Source: Candidatus Poribacteria bacterium
Lineage (GTDB): Bacteria > Poribacteria > WGA-4E > WGA-3G
Reading direction: 5' to 3'
DNA: 64,000 bases
Assembly (NCBI GenBank): GCA_958295815.1
Contig: OY282374.1
Coordinates: 62,001 to 126,000 of the forward strand
The notes beneath the pieces were generated by a model that made no database searches, was not told the DNA's origin, and was given only the letters and a program-made list of their open reading frames with translations. Below, piece after piece: positions 44,497 through 52,970 of the stretch (its first letter is position 1; every line of letters begins with the position of its first letter). The position numbers and the translations under genes are program-made.

Positions 44497-45303
44497 ATGG
44501 ATTCTAAGAATGATTTTTACGTTGACCTGACTGACGAACAGGTCGCCTTTTTCCAAGAGAACGGATATTTGAGCATCCCGCGCATCACGACGGATGAAGA
44601 GGTTGAGTGGCTCAAAGGCATTTACGATGAGCTTTTCACAGAGCGGACTGGGGAAGCGGAGGGACGCTATTTCGATTTGGCAGGTCCACGTGCACACGAC
44701 GGACGGGAGACATTACCGCAGGTATTAGGTCCGGAGGCACAATTTCCTGAACTCCGTGAGACTGTCTATTTCCGCAACGCGCATCGACTTGCTGCGAAAT
44801 TACTTGATGTAACATCTGAAAAGGTCAACGGTGGCGGGCACATGATTTTGAAGCCTGCGCACTATGGGAATGCAACCCCGTGGCATCAAGATGAAGCATA
44901 CTGGAATCCTGAGAGCCTGCCGCACAGTTTGAGTGTCTGGCTTCCGCTTGACAAAGCGACGCTTGAGAGCGGGTGTCTCCAATTTATTCCAAAATCGCAC
45001 AAAGGGGAGGTACGTTGGCATCGTCATATTGATAATGATCCGCTCGTACATGGGTTGGTAACCGACGACGTTGACGTATCAGAGGCAGTTGCGTGCCCGA
45101 TACCTGCAGGGGGTGCAACGTTCCATCACTGTCGGACTTTGCACTATTCGGCACCGAACACTACGGCGGAAGTACGACGAGCGTATATCCTGGTTCTTGG
45201 TGGACCGCCGCGAAAGGCTGATAAACCGGCGCATCGCCCGTGGCAAACGGAGGAGCAAGAGGCACTCTCGAAACTGAAATCGTTAGCAGCGGAACGGGTG
45301 TAG
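44497..45303 (+). CDS. Phytanoyl-CoA dioxygenase family (PhyH) protein
   Basis: 268 residues. Fe(II)/2-oxoglutarate oxygenase fold; iron ligands are His130 and Asp132 in P-W-H-Q-D-E-A-Y-W and most likely His216 in L-H-Y-S-A-P-N; the arginine in V-R-R-A-Y-I should hold 2-oxoglutarate. Bacterial PhyH proteins hydroxylate very varied small molecules, and the family is strongly expanded in Poribacteria. The substrate is unknown. It is four bases after sppA, so translation may be coupled, though the functions look unrelated. Confidence 0.9.
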   Translation: MDSKNDFYVDLTDEQVAFFQENGYLSIPRITTDEEVEWLKGIYDELFTERTGEAEGRYFDLAGPRAHDGRETLPQVLGPEAQFPELRETVYFRNAHRLAAKLLDVTSEKVNGGGHMILKPAHYGNATPWHQDEAYWNPESLPHSLSVWLPLDKATLESGCLQFIPKSHKGEVRWHRHIDNDPLVHGLVTDDVDVSEAVACPIPAGGATFHHCRTLHYSAPNTTAEVRRAYILVLGGPPRKADKPAHRPWQTEEQEALSKLKSLAAERV

Positions 45304-45342
45304 AACTTAAGGATTTATTATCAGAGGGAAGTGTTTAGGATT

Positions 45343-46377
45343 ATGAAAATTATCTGTACCGGTATCAGTTGTTCGGGACGTAAAGAGTTAATGACGGATT
45401 TCGCGTCGTTTTGTGTACAAAAAGGATTGAACGTCGGCTTTTTCAATGTTGTTGATTTTATGCGCCGGGTTGCGGCGGAGTCTAATGTCGATTTTACGGA
45501 GAAGGTGCTTGATTCGGATCCAGCGGTTTTGTCGTTGGCACGACGTGCGGCTTTCTATGAAATCGCACAACTTGCTGCAGATTATCAGCATGCTGTTATC
45601 GGGCTGCATGCCTGTTTTCGCTGGCGTGGTAGTCTCCTCGAGGGGTTCTCTCCCAAAGATATTGAAATTATCCAGCCCGACATGCTCATCAACGTTGTTG
45701 ATAATATTGCCGATATATCGGAGCGGATGGAAGGGACTGTCCAATGGTCAGGGATGGGCAAGGGGGAACTCAATGTCTGGTTGGATGAAGAGGAATTCTT
45801 GACTCGACAACTGGCACGCCTCATAGAGAAACCGTACTACGCTGTGGCAAAACAGCACGATCTCCCAAATTTCTATGAACTGCTTTTTTCGCCGAAGAAA
45901 CCGATATTTTATCTCAGTTATCCGATTACGCTTTTGGCGGATACTCCTGAGAAAATTGAGGAAATCCGCGAGATGGGAGAAAGGTTGAGTCGTTCATTTA
46001 TTGTTTTTGATCCGCTCTCAATTAAAGATATGGCACTGGTAACTGCTGGCGCGGAAGCGGTGGACAGTACACAAGGTGTGAAGACTGTGGGTGAGATGGA
46101 TGATGACGTGATTGAACAGATTAAGACGCGGACAATCTCTCGCGATTATCAGTTTGTCCATCAAGGGGATTTTGTAGTTGTCATCTACCCGACAGACAAA
46201 TTGTCGCCGGGTGTGCTGAGTGAGATGAACTACGCTTCCCGCCATAATAAGCCTGTGTACGCTGTCTATAGTGAGACGCGGAGTATCTTTTTTGAGAATT
46301 TGTGTGACAAGATCTTTGATACCTTTGAAGAGCTTGAAGACTTTCTACACGAAACATATAACGTAGGTGAGGGTTAA
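45343..46377 (+). CDS. Nucleotide-binding protein with degenerate P-loop (adenylate-kinase-like)
   Basis: 344 residues. The start M-K-I-I-C-T-G-I-S-C-S-G-R-K-E-L sits where a Walker A would be, but reads G-x4-G-R-K rather than G-x4-G-K-S/T, so nucleotide binding may be altered. The first half (to about 200) follows a P-loop kinase layout; the second half starts K-P-I-F-Y-L-S-Y-P-I-T and ends with V-V-V-I-Y-P-T-D-K-L-S-P-G-V-L-S-E-M-N-Y-A, like nucleoside deoxyribosyltransferase-type folds. Function unknown. A GTG 12 bases upstream is an alternative start. RimK-like ligase follows. Confidence 0.65.
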   Translation: MKIICTGISCSGRKELMTDFASFCVQKGLNVGFFNVVDFMRRVAAESNVDFTEKVLDSDPAVLSLARRAAFYEIAQLAADYQHAVIGLHACFRWRGSLLEGFSPKDIEIIQPDMLINVVDNIADISERMEGTVQWSGMGKGELNVWLDEEEFLTRQLARLIEKPYYAVAKQHDLPNFYELLFSPKKPIFYLSYPITLLADTPEKIEEIREMGERLSRSFIVFDPLSIKDMALVTAGAEAVDSTQGVKTVGEMDDDVIEQIKTRTISRDYQFVHQGDFVVVIYPTDKLSPGVLSEMNYASRHNKPVYAVYSETRSIFFENLCDKIFDTFEELEDFLHETYNVGEG

Positions 46378-46395
46378 GAGTTCTAAAGCGTTGCT

Positions 46396-47280
46396 ATGAA
46401 AATTGGTATTCTCTCTCGGGGACCTCAAAACCACTCCACACGTACTCTCAGTGAAGCTGCCTTCAGGGCAGGACACACCGCCGAAGTTTTAGATCCGTTC
46501 GGTTTCTATCTCCATATCGGTAGTCGTAACAGTCGTATCACATATCATGGAAAATCGGCTGAGGATTTTGATGTTCTCGTGCCACGCCTCAGTCGTACAA
46601 CCGTGCGGTATGGCGAAGAGGTCGTGACACATTTTGAATGGGTCGGGACGCCTGTTGTAAATCGGGCAAAGGCGATCGCTGCAGCGCGACATAAGTTTCA
46701 CTCCTTACGCATCCTTGCACAGCACGGTTTGCCCACCCCGCCGAGTCTCACTGTCGGTTCTGCCGAATTTTTAGAGGACGCTGTAGCCGAAGTGGGGAAC
46801 TATCCGTTTATTTTAAAACCGTTTCATGGGACCCACGGCACAGGCGTTATGTTATTAGATACGCCGACGTCACTCACTTCAGCCGTGGACGCGCTCTGTG
46901 ATCTCCATGAGGATTACGTGATTCAGCCTTTTATCGCCGAAGCTGGCGGTGTTGATATCCGTGTCCTTGTCGTAGGCGGAGAAGCGATTGCAGCCATGAA
47001 AAGGAGTGCGCCTGTCGGTGAGTTCCGAGCGAATATTCACAGAGGTGCCTCTGGCGAAGCGGTTTCGCTGTCGGATGAATACACCGATATTGCTATCAAA
47101 GCGGCATCGGCACTCGAATTGGAGATAGCAGGGGTCGATCTGCTCCAGACAAACGCGGGACCCGTTGTGCTGGAAGTCAACCCGTCACCCGGATTCGAGG
47201 AGTTGGAATCCGTCACAGGTATCAATATAGCGGATGCGATTATCGAATTTGTAATAGCGTTTGCTCAAAAACGTGTTTAG
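46396..47280 (+). CDS. RimK-like ATP-grasp ligase
   Basis: 294 residues. RimK layout: an N-terminal domain (M-K-I-G-I-L-S-R-G-P-Q-N), then an ATP-grasp domain with P-F-I-L-K-P-F-H-G-T-H-G-T-G-V (nucleotide-binding loop), I-Q-P-F-I-A-E-A, D-I-R-V-L-V-V-G-G-E-A and L-E-V-N-P-S-P-G-F-E-E-L-E (metal-binding E/N). RimK adds glutamates to ribosomal protein S6; relatives make other peptide bonds or peptide-like cofactors. Length equals RimK. It lies 19 bases after the preceding gene. Confidence 0.88.
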   Translation: MKIGILSRGPQNHSTRTLSEAAFRAGHTAEVLDPFGFYLHIGSRNSRITYHGKSAEDFDVLVPRLSRTTVRYGEEVVTHFEWVGTPVVNRAKAIAAARHKFHSLRILAQHGLPTPPSLTVGSAEFLEDAVAEVGNYPFILKPFHGTHGTGVMLLDTPTSLTSAVDALCDLHEDYVIQPFIAEAGGVDIRVLVVGGEAIAAMKRSAPVGEFRANIHRGASGEAVSLSDEYTDIAIKAASALELEIAGVDLLQTNAGPVVLEVNPSPGFEELESVTGINIADAIIEFVIAFAQKRV

Positions 47281-47371
47281 TACGTGTTAAAAGCCCGCCT
47301 CTGCCCTATGCGAGAAAAAAGACAGACTTTCTCAACCCATACCACCCCCTACGAGGCACATAGCAAAGCAA

Positions 47372-48547
47372 ATGGATGATACTCCCAAAAAGATCTTGAT
47401 GTTCAATCATGAGTTTCCACCGATCGGTGGCGGTGGTGGTTGGGTCAGTTATTTCTTAGGTAAACACTTCGCAGCTGCGGGACACGATGTGCATCTGATT
47501 ACTTCGAGATTTCGGGATTGTCCGACAAACGAGAAAGTAGAGGGCTTTCACGTGCATCGGGTGCCTGCGCTTCGGAAGAACCCGGATGTGTGTGCAGTGC
47601 ACGAGATGCTGACTTACGCGATCAGTTCAAGCCTCTACGGACTGAGGTTCGCCAAGCGGTTTAAACCGGATATTGTCCAAGTCTTTTTTGGTATCCCTGC
47701 GGGTGGTGGTGCGTATCTTTTGCGAAAACGCCGCGATGTGCCATACGTCGTATTTTTAGGTGGCCGCGATGTGCCGAGCCGTAATCCGGATCCGCCGTAT
47801 TATCGGTGGTTATATCTGGTGCTGAAACCGATTATCCGGTCGATTTGGGGCAATGCTTCAAGGGTTGTTGCCTGTAGTGATGGTTTACGTGACCTCGCAC
47901 GAGAAACGGCTATCGATGTGAAGATGGATGTGATTCCTGACGGCTTAGACCTGAGCCGTTTTGAACCGACGCCACGTAGTGCTTGTCCAGAAAAGGTCCG
48001 AATCCTGACAATCGGGAGGCTCATTCCGCGTAAGGGTTTCCAATTTCTAATCGGCGCGCTTCCACAAATCGTTGAACATGCAGCACACGACTTTGAGATT
48101 GAAATTGTCGGCGATGGACCGTATCAAAAGGAGCTCCTAAAGTTGGCAGCAGATCTTGATGTAGCAGGGCATATCCGCTTTGCGGGTTCAGTGCCGTATT
48201 CAGAATTGCCGCAGAAATATCGCGATGCGGACATCTTCATTTTACCCTCGCTCGCGGAAGGTATGCCGCTCGTGGTTTTGGAGGCGATGGGGACCGGACT
48301 CCCTATTGCTGCCAGCCGCGTTCAGGGTATCGACGAACTCGTAGCGGAGGACGTTAACGGTGCGCTTTTTGATCCGGGAGATGCTGATGGACTTGCACGC
48401 AGCCTCGTCAAACTTATTAATGCTGGAAAAGGACGTATTGAGATGGGTAAAGCCAGTGTTGAACGTGTTAAACCCTACGATTGGAAACATATCGCCGACG
48501 CATATTTGGCTTTGTATGCCGATATTTTGAGAGAAGATGATGGGTGA
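47372..48547 (+). CDS. Glycosyltransferase, GT4 family
   Basis: 391 residues, GT-B fold. Acceptor half with N-H-E-F-P-P-I-G-G-G-G-G-W-V-S-Y and H-D-V-H-L-I-T-S; donor half with L-T-I-G-R-L-I-P-R-K-G-F, D-A-D-I-F-I-L-P-S-L-A-E-G-M-P-L-V-V-L-E-A-M (the E-x7-E motif) and G-T-G-L-P-I-A-A. Retaining sugar transfer from a nucleotide sugar to a glycan or lipid. No other envelope-glycan gene is next to it. The acceptor is unknown. Confidence 0.88.
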   Translation: MDDTPKKILMFNHEFPPIGGGGGWVSYFLGKHFAAAGHDVHLITSRFRDCPTNEKVEGFHVHRVPALRKNPDVCAVHEMLTYAISSSLYGLRFAKRFKPDIVQVFFGIPAGGGAYLLRKRRDVPYVVFLGGRDVPSRNPDPPYYRWLYLVLKPIIRSIWGNASRVVACSDGLRDLARETAIDVKMDVIPDGLDLSRFEPTPRSACPEKVRILTIGRLIPRKGFQFLIGALPQIVEHAAHDFEIEIVGDGPYQKELLKLAADLDVAGHIRFAGSVPYSELPQKYRDADIFILPSLAEGMPLVVLEAMGTGLPIAASRVQGIDELVAEDVNGALFDPGDADGLARSLVKLINAGKGRIEMGKASVERVKPYDWKHIADAYLALYADILREDDG

Positions 48548-48550
48548 TAA

Positions 48551-48590
48551 GTTGTTGGTTATGGGTTATAAGTTATAAGTTAAGAGTCGG
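48551..48590 (+). repeat. Tandem GGTTATA/AGTTATA heptamers
   Basis: ggttatg-ggttata-agttata-agttaag follows the glycosyltransferase gene; a similar array (ggttataagttataggtta) overlaps the stop of the next gene at 50112-50130. Slippage-prone simple repeats without visible function. Confidence 0.6.
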
Positions 48591-48658
48591 GATTCAGAGA
48601 TCCTTCCTACAGAATATATATATGATTCACTATAAATGCCACTAAAGGAGAATAACAG

Positions 48659-50119
48659 ATGCTTCCAATCAAAATCCTTGCTATCGGTGCAGGCGGTCTG
48701 CAACGCGCCTTAACCCATGAATTTGTTCATATTCTCAACGAGCGCAATCTCTATAATGGCGGTATTTTTGTGGCGCAGCCGCGCGGCACTGAGAAAGCCG
48801 ATGCCTTTAACCGACAAGATGGGGTCTACCATGTTGTCACATTTGACTCAGATGGCATCCACGACATCGAGCGAATTTCAAGCGTTGTTGGCGCGACGAC
48901 TCTTGCCACAAAAACCGGTCGTGATTGGTTCTATTCCCAAACCGAGAATCCGCTTGACCTTGTGCTTATCGGTGTGACCGAAGCGGGAATCGCGAAGGGT
49001 GAACTGGCGATGGATGTGTTGGACGAGACGCTCTATCGTTATTTTTCCCGTCACGGTGCCGATTCGACGCTTTGTGTTATCAACACCGATAACCTCCGAA
49101 ATAACGGCGACATTATTCGCGATATTCTCTGTAATGCGTATCCGAAACGCAGCGATGATTATGCGACGTGGTTGGAAACAAATGTCGGTTTTCTCAACGA
49201 AATGGGAGATCGACTTGTGCCACAGGTTTATGCTGTCCCTGACGAGATTAAAGACGCTGCGCAGGCAGAAATCGAAGGTCAAGATGAACTGATAACTTAC
49301 GCTGAATCGTATCCCGCGACGCCGCTGATTTTGGAAGATTTGCAAGGCATGTTACGCGTGCCGTTTGGCGAACTTCAGGACTATGGTGTTGTTGTTAGCC
49401 AAGAGAGTATTGAACGGTATCACGATTGGAAGCTGCTTTTGGTGAATTCTGTGCATGTGCCCGGGATTACACATAAGGGAACACTCTCTGGCATTGAGTA
49501 TGTGAACGAAGCGGCGGCACATCCAATCTTCGCACCGCATCTCGAACGTCTCATGGAAGGGTATGCCGAGATTGTGGAGGCGGATATTCCGATAGCTGGG
49601 AAGAGTGCGAGGGCATATTCATTGGAGTTTGTGAACCGTATTCGTAGCGTCAAAGATGATAATGCGCGGATTAATATCATTGAGACGGTGAAGTTGCGCG
49701 AGCGCGCTGCGGATATCGTCCGCTCACCTAACTACGATGCCAGCACGGAACTTTTCAAGTGTGATTTTGCGTATTCCTTCGCAACAGTGCTCCGATTTCT
49801 GACACCGCACGCAACATCGGGGGATGACGATTATAAGGGTATTACCGATACTGGCACAGAATACGAAATCCGGGACCCTGACCGAACGATACAGAACGTT
49901 CTGAACGGTGCGTTTGGGTCGAGTCAAGAGGATGTGGCGCAACGCATCTCTACTATTTTCTCGAATGCGGCGTTGTGGTCACCCGCTGACGCGGTATCGT
50001 CGAGTGGTTTGGATGAGAATCAGGACTTTATGGAGCGTGTCGTTGGATATTATCATCGGTTGGTTAGTGGAGAGACGTGTCTTGAGGTTTTGGAGAGCAT
50101 TAATAGGGATTGGTTATAA
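48659..50119 (+). CDS. Mannitol dehydrogenase family (polyol/uronate reductase-like) oxidoreductase
   Basis: 486 residues. Polyol-specific long-chain dehydrogenase fold: an N-terminal Rossmann start I-L-A-I-G-A-G-G-L-Q-R-A and the catalytic lysine motif K-L-L-L-V-N-S-V-H (K-x4-N-x2-H) near residue 265. Relatives include mannitol 1-phosphate dehydrogenase and the uronate reductases UxaB and UxuB. The surrounding polysaccharide and sugar-acid genes suggest a uronate or polyol substrate, but the exact one is not readable. An AAGGAG site precedes the ATG. Confidence 0.8.
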   Translation: MLPIKILAIGAGGLQRALTHEFVHILNERNLYNGGIFVAQPRGTEKADAFNRQDGVYHVVTFDSDGIHDIERISSVVGATTLATKTGRDWFYSQTENPLDLVLIGVTEAGIAKGELAMDVLDETLYRYFSRHGADSTLCVINTDNLRNNGDIIRDILCNAYPKRSDDYATWLETNVGFLNEMGDRLVPQVYAVPDEIKDAAQAEIEGQDELITYAESYPATPLILEDLQGMLRVPFGELQDYGVVVSQESIERYHDWKLLLVNSVHVPGITHKGTLSGIEYVNEAAAHPIFAPHLERLMEGYAEIVEADIPIAGKSARAYSLEFVNRIRSVKDDNARINIIETVKLRERAADIVRSPNYDASTELFKCDFAYSFATVLRFLTPHATSGDDDYKGITDTGTEYEIRDPDRTIQNVLNGAFGSSQEDVAQRISTIFSNAALWSPADAVSSSGLDENQDFMERVVGYYHRLVSGETCLEVLESINRDWL

Positions 50120-50185
50120 GTTATAGGTTACAAGTTAGGCACGGATAGAAAACCTTGTTAGCGGGAGGAATGAATCCTGTGAAAA

Positions 50186-50232
50186 GGCGAGGTTAGGAGG
50201 GAAACACCCTATCAAAAACACCTCGCCAGCGG
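50186..50232. repeat. Expanded GCGAGGTT/AACCTCGC palindrome
   Basis: GGCGAGGTTAGGAGGGAAAC ... ACACCTCGCCAGCGG: the same stem as at 27106, with a larger loop. Lies between convergent genes ending at 50119 and 50241, and may end both transcripts. Confidence 0.65.
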
Positions 50233-50240
50233 ATACGCGT

Positions 50241-51194
50241 TTAGTCGACCAAGGAGATAACGCCTTTTTTGCGTTGGAGGACGGCATCGTAGAACCGCAT
50301 GGTGCCGACGCAGTCGTGGATGCTTGATATCGGCTCCCGACCCTCACGAATTGAATTGACAAATTCGGTAAGGCTAATGCCATCGCCAGTCAATTCCCCA
50401 TTTCGCTGATCAGAAAAGTTTGAGTGGAATGTGTTCCCGGATTCGGTGAAGTGTTGCGCACCCCACAACCCGTCTAAAACAATGTATTCGTGTTGTCCGG
50501 TAATTTCGATGTAGTCATAATTGCGCTGCCACAGGCGTTGGCTGGTCAACTGTAAGCTTCCGACTGCACCGTTGGTGTATTCTACGGAGACAGCGAATGC
50601 ACCCTGCCCATCGACTTCGTTGTGAAAAATGCTGAGTTCCTTGACATCTGCCCCGGCGATGTGTCTCGCTAAGTCGAAATGATGGATAGCGAAATCAAGC
50701 AGATAACTTTTCACCGTCGGGTATTTCCCACTACAGAAGGAGCAGAAGAGTTGTGTGAGTGTACCGAAGGATTCGGTCTGCATAATCTGCCTTGCCTCTC
50801 GGACCCCGAGGCTAAACCGACGTTGGAAGTTCACCATTAGCGTTTTGCCGTGTTTTTCTGCGGTTTCTGCTAAGGCGATGGTTTCTGCGAGAGATGGTGC
50901 GGGAGGTTTCGGTGTGAAGACGTGATAGCCTGCAGCGAGCGTTTCAAGCACAAGGGGCTGCCGTGGGTCGGGTCCCATGGAGATAATGACGGCTTCGAGG
51001 TCTTCCTTTTCAAACATTTCGTGCCGATCGGTGTAGTATCTGCCGGTGCCAAATTTGCCAGCGGCGTCTTTTGCACGGGCTCCGTCGGCATCACAAACGG
51101 CTTGCAATGCGACGGGTGCGAGATGTAGTGCGGGATAAATAGTATGCCTTGCGAAACCACCAGCACCGAGAAATCCAATCCGAAGAGGTTCCAT
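50241..51194 (-). CDS. Gfo/Idh/MocA family oxidoreductase
   Basis: 317 residues. N-terminal Rossmann domain (L-R-I-G-F-L-G-A-G-G-F-A-R-H), the E-K-P-like lysine motif as T-P-K-P-P-A-P-S (family E-K-P changed to T-P-K-P), then the C-terminal beta-sheet domain with H-H-F-D-L-A-R-H. NAD(P)-dependent dehydrogenase or reductase of sugars or inositols. Start ATG 51194 has GGAAAC upstream; a longer frame exists. It faces the dehydrogenase gene convergently. Confidence 0.88.
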   Translation of the reverse strand: MEPLRIGFLGAGGFARHTIYPALHLAPVALQAVCDADGARAKDAAGKFGTGRYYTDRHEMFEKEDLEAVIISMGPDPRQPLVLETLAAGYHVFTPKPPAPSLAETIALAETAEKHGKTLMVNFQRRFSLGVREARQIMQTESFGTLTQLFCSFCSGKYPTVKSYLLDFAIHHFDLARHIAGADVKELSIFHNEVDGQGAFAVSVEYTNGAVGSLQLTSQRLWQRNYDYIEITGQHEYIVLDGLWGAQHFTESGNTFHSNFSDQRNGELTGDGISLTEFVNSIREGREPISSIHDCVGTMRFYDAVLQRKKGVISLVD

Positions 51195-51596
51195 ATCTGT
51201 TTCCTTACTGTTAGGGCACATCGGAGTGTGCCTGCTACTTTATTACGACATAGTGGAGTGTGCTTGCTACTCTTAACGGCACATCGGAGTGTGCCTATTA
51301 CTATTGCGGAGTGTGCCTACTACTCTTAACGGCACATCGGAGTGTGCCTACTACTCTTAAGTTTATATGCAATTTAGCACAGCTTTAGAGTTGCGTAAAG
51401 CAAATTTTAATTCAACCTAATTTAGAAAATGATGTCAAAAGGTAAGGTGCAGAATTTCTTTTTTCTACGGTAGATGCCTCGATTTTCGTAACATCGAAAA
51501 CCTGTAACTTCCCCATATATTGAGGCTGCCAACGAAATAACTTCTCGCAATGCCCTCTATAAATACAAAAGAATTTAGGTAGGAACAAAAGAAAGA
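51195..51596. other. Non-coding: GGCACA..TGTGCC tandem cluster
   Basis: Dominated by five tandem, partly decayed copies of a 26-31-base unit (51214-51360). The last 235 bases before the MFS gene are AT-rich and contain no gene. Confidence 0.7.
51214..51360. repeat. Tandem array of GGCACATCGGAGTGTGCC units
   Basis: Units start at about 51214, 51246, 51277, 51304 and 51330. Each contains the palindrome GGCACA-tcggag-TGTGCC (two copies shortened or mutated), followed by T(A/G)CTACTCTTAA. Same family as 28659-28740. Confidence 0.85.
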
Positions 51597-52970
51597 ATGC
51601 TTAAAAAAGCAGGTGTCCAACGGCGAAACTTTAGATTTGCGCTGCTTCAAGGCATCTTTATGCGTATCAATTTGGCGTTTGCGGATTCATCAACGGTGCT
51701 TCCTGCTTTTATCCACAGATTAAGTGGTTCTGATCTTCTGGTAGGGCTAACGGGTTCAATGATGACTGCGGGTTGGATGTGGCCCCAACTGCTGATGTCG
51801 AATCTGCTTGAACACCGTCCTCGCAAAATGCCGTTCTACGTGCTCGGTATGAGCGTTCGGGTTTTGGCATGGCTTGCTATTTTTCTTTGCACCATCACGA
51901 TTGGTGAGCGAAATCCGATGTTGCTCGCTGCCTCCTTTCTCTGCCTCTATTTCGTATCCTCCTCCGCCATGGGGGTTTCGACGCTTCCCTACATGGACAT
52001 CGTTTCCAAATCTATAGAACCGCAGCAGCGGGCCCGCTTCTTTAGCCTACGTCAACTGTATGGTGGCTTTTTCGCTATCTGGGTTGGGTTTTTGATTCGT
52101 GCGGTGCTCGGAGACGAGTCCGAATTTACGGGTATACTCGGTAGTATTACGCGAGCTTTCAAAACATTAACGATGTATTTTATAGACTCGGTTTTCAATC
52201 TGGAGACCGACCTCGGATTCCCATATAACTACGCCCTTCTCTTTGTCTGTTCGGTGGTTGCAGCGTTTTTATCTTTCGTGAGTTTCTTGGGGGTGCGTGA
52301 ACCTATTCATCCAGTCCAACCGACACGGCAGCCTATCTCTCAGCATTTGAAACAGGGACCCCACTTTCTTCGGACAGACCGGAATTATCGACGCTTCATT
52401 CTCTTCCGCGTTTTTGCGCACTTCTCAGGGATGGCGTCCCCGTTCTATATACCTTATGCCCTGAACACACTCAAGTTTTCGGAGGCGACAATCGGGTTTT
52501 TCATCGTCTGTTCTGCCCTGAGCGGTGTGATTTCAAATACAGTGTGGGGATACATCGGTGAAAAATACGGTGTTCGCTTACTGCTAATCATCACAGCGGG
52601 GTTGATGGGTATTCCTCCTGCACTCGCGTATTCTTCAGGCATAATGCCTGCTTCGTTACAGATGCCCGCCTTCTTTCTGATTTTTATCGTTGGAGGTGTT
52701 ATAGCGAACGGTATGATGGTGGGTTTTATGGCATACATGCTGAATATCGCGCCGCCGCGGAACCGTCCGAGTTACATCGGTTTCATGAACACGCTGCTCA
52801 TACCTGTAGGTTTTGCTCCGCTTCTTGCTGGGTTTCTCGCTCCACATATCGGTTATCGGTGGTTGTTCGCTATTTCGGTAGCTATCTGCCTTGCTGCTTT
52901 CCGCATTGGACTGAAGTTGGAAGAGATTATGCACGAAAATGAGGTGGAAGAGGAGGAAATTAATACATGA
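51597..52970 (+). CDS. MFS transporter
   Basis: 457 residues with twelve predicted membrane helices in two six-helix halves. After helix 4 a cytoplasmic stretch (Q-Q-R-A-R-F-F-S-L-R-Q-L) and a long central loop separate the halves. No substrate signature. The last four bases overlap the next gene (ATGA), so the two are translationally coupled. Within the sugar-acid region a carbohydrate or uronate role is likely but inferred. Confidence 0.85.
   Translation: MLKKAGVQRRNFRFALLQGIFMRINLAFADSSTVLPAFIHRLSGSDLLVGLTGSMMTAGWMWPQLLMSNLLEHRPRKMPFYVLGMSVRVLAWLAIFLCTITIGERNPMLLAASFLCLYFVSSSAMGVSTLPYMDIVSKSIEPQQRARFFSLRQLYGGFFAIWVGFLIRAVLGDESEFTGILGSITRAFKTLTMYFIDSVFNLETDLGFPYNYALLFVCSVVAAFLSFVSFLGVREPIHPVQPTRQPISQHLKQGPHFLRTDRNYRRFILFRVFAHFSGMASPFYIPYALNTLKFSEATIGFFIVCSALSGVISNTVWGYIGEKYGVRLLLIITAGLMGIPPALAYSSGIMPASLQMPAFFLIFIVGGVIANGMMVGFMAYMLNIAPPRNRPSYIGFMNTLLIPVGFAPLLAGFLAPHIGYRWLFAISVAICLAAFRIGLKLEEIMHENEVEEEEINT

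Noticed and set aside
51214..51360. Possible CRISPR array
   Set aside because: The units abut one another, vary in length (about 26-31 bases) and are palindromic; there are no unique spacers and no cas genes nearby.
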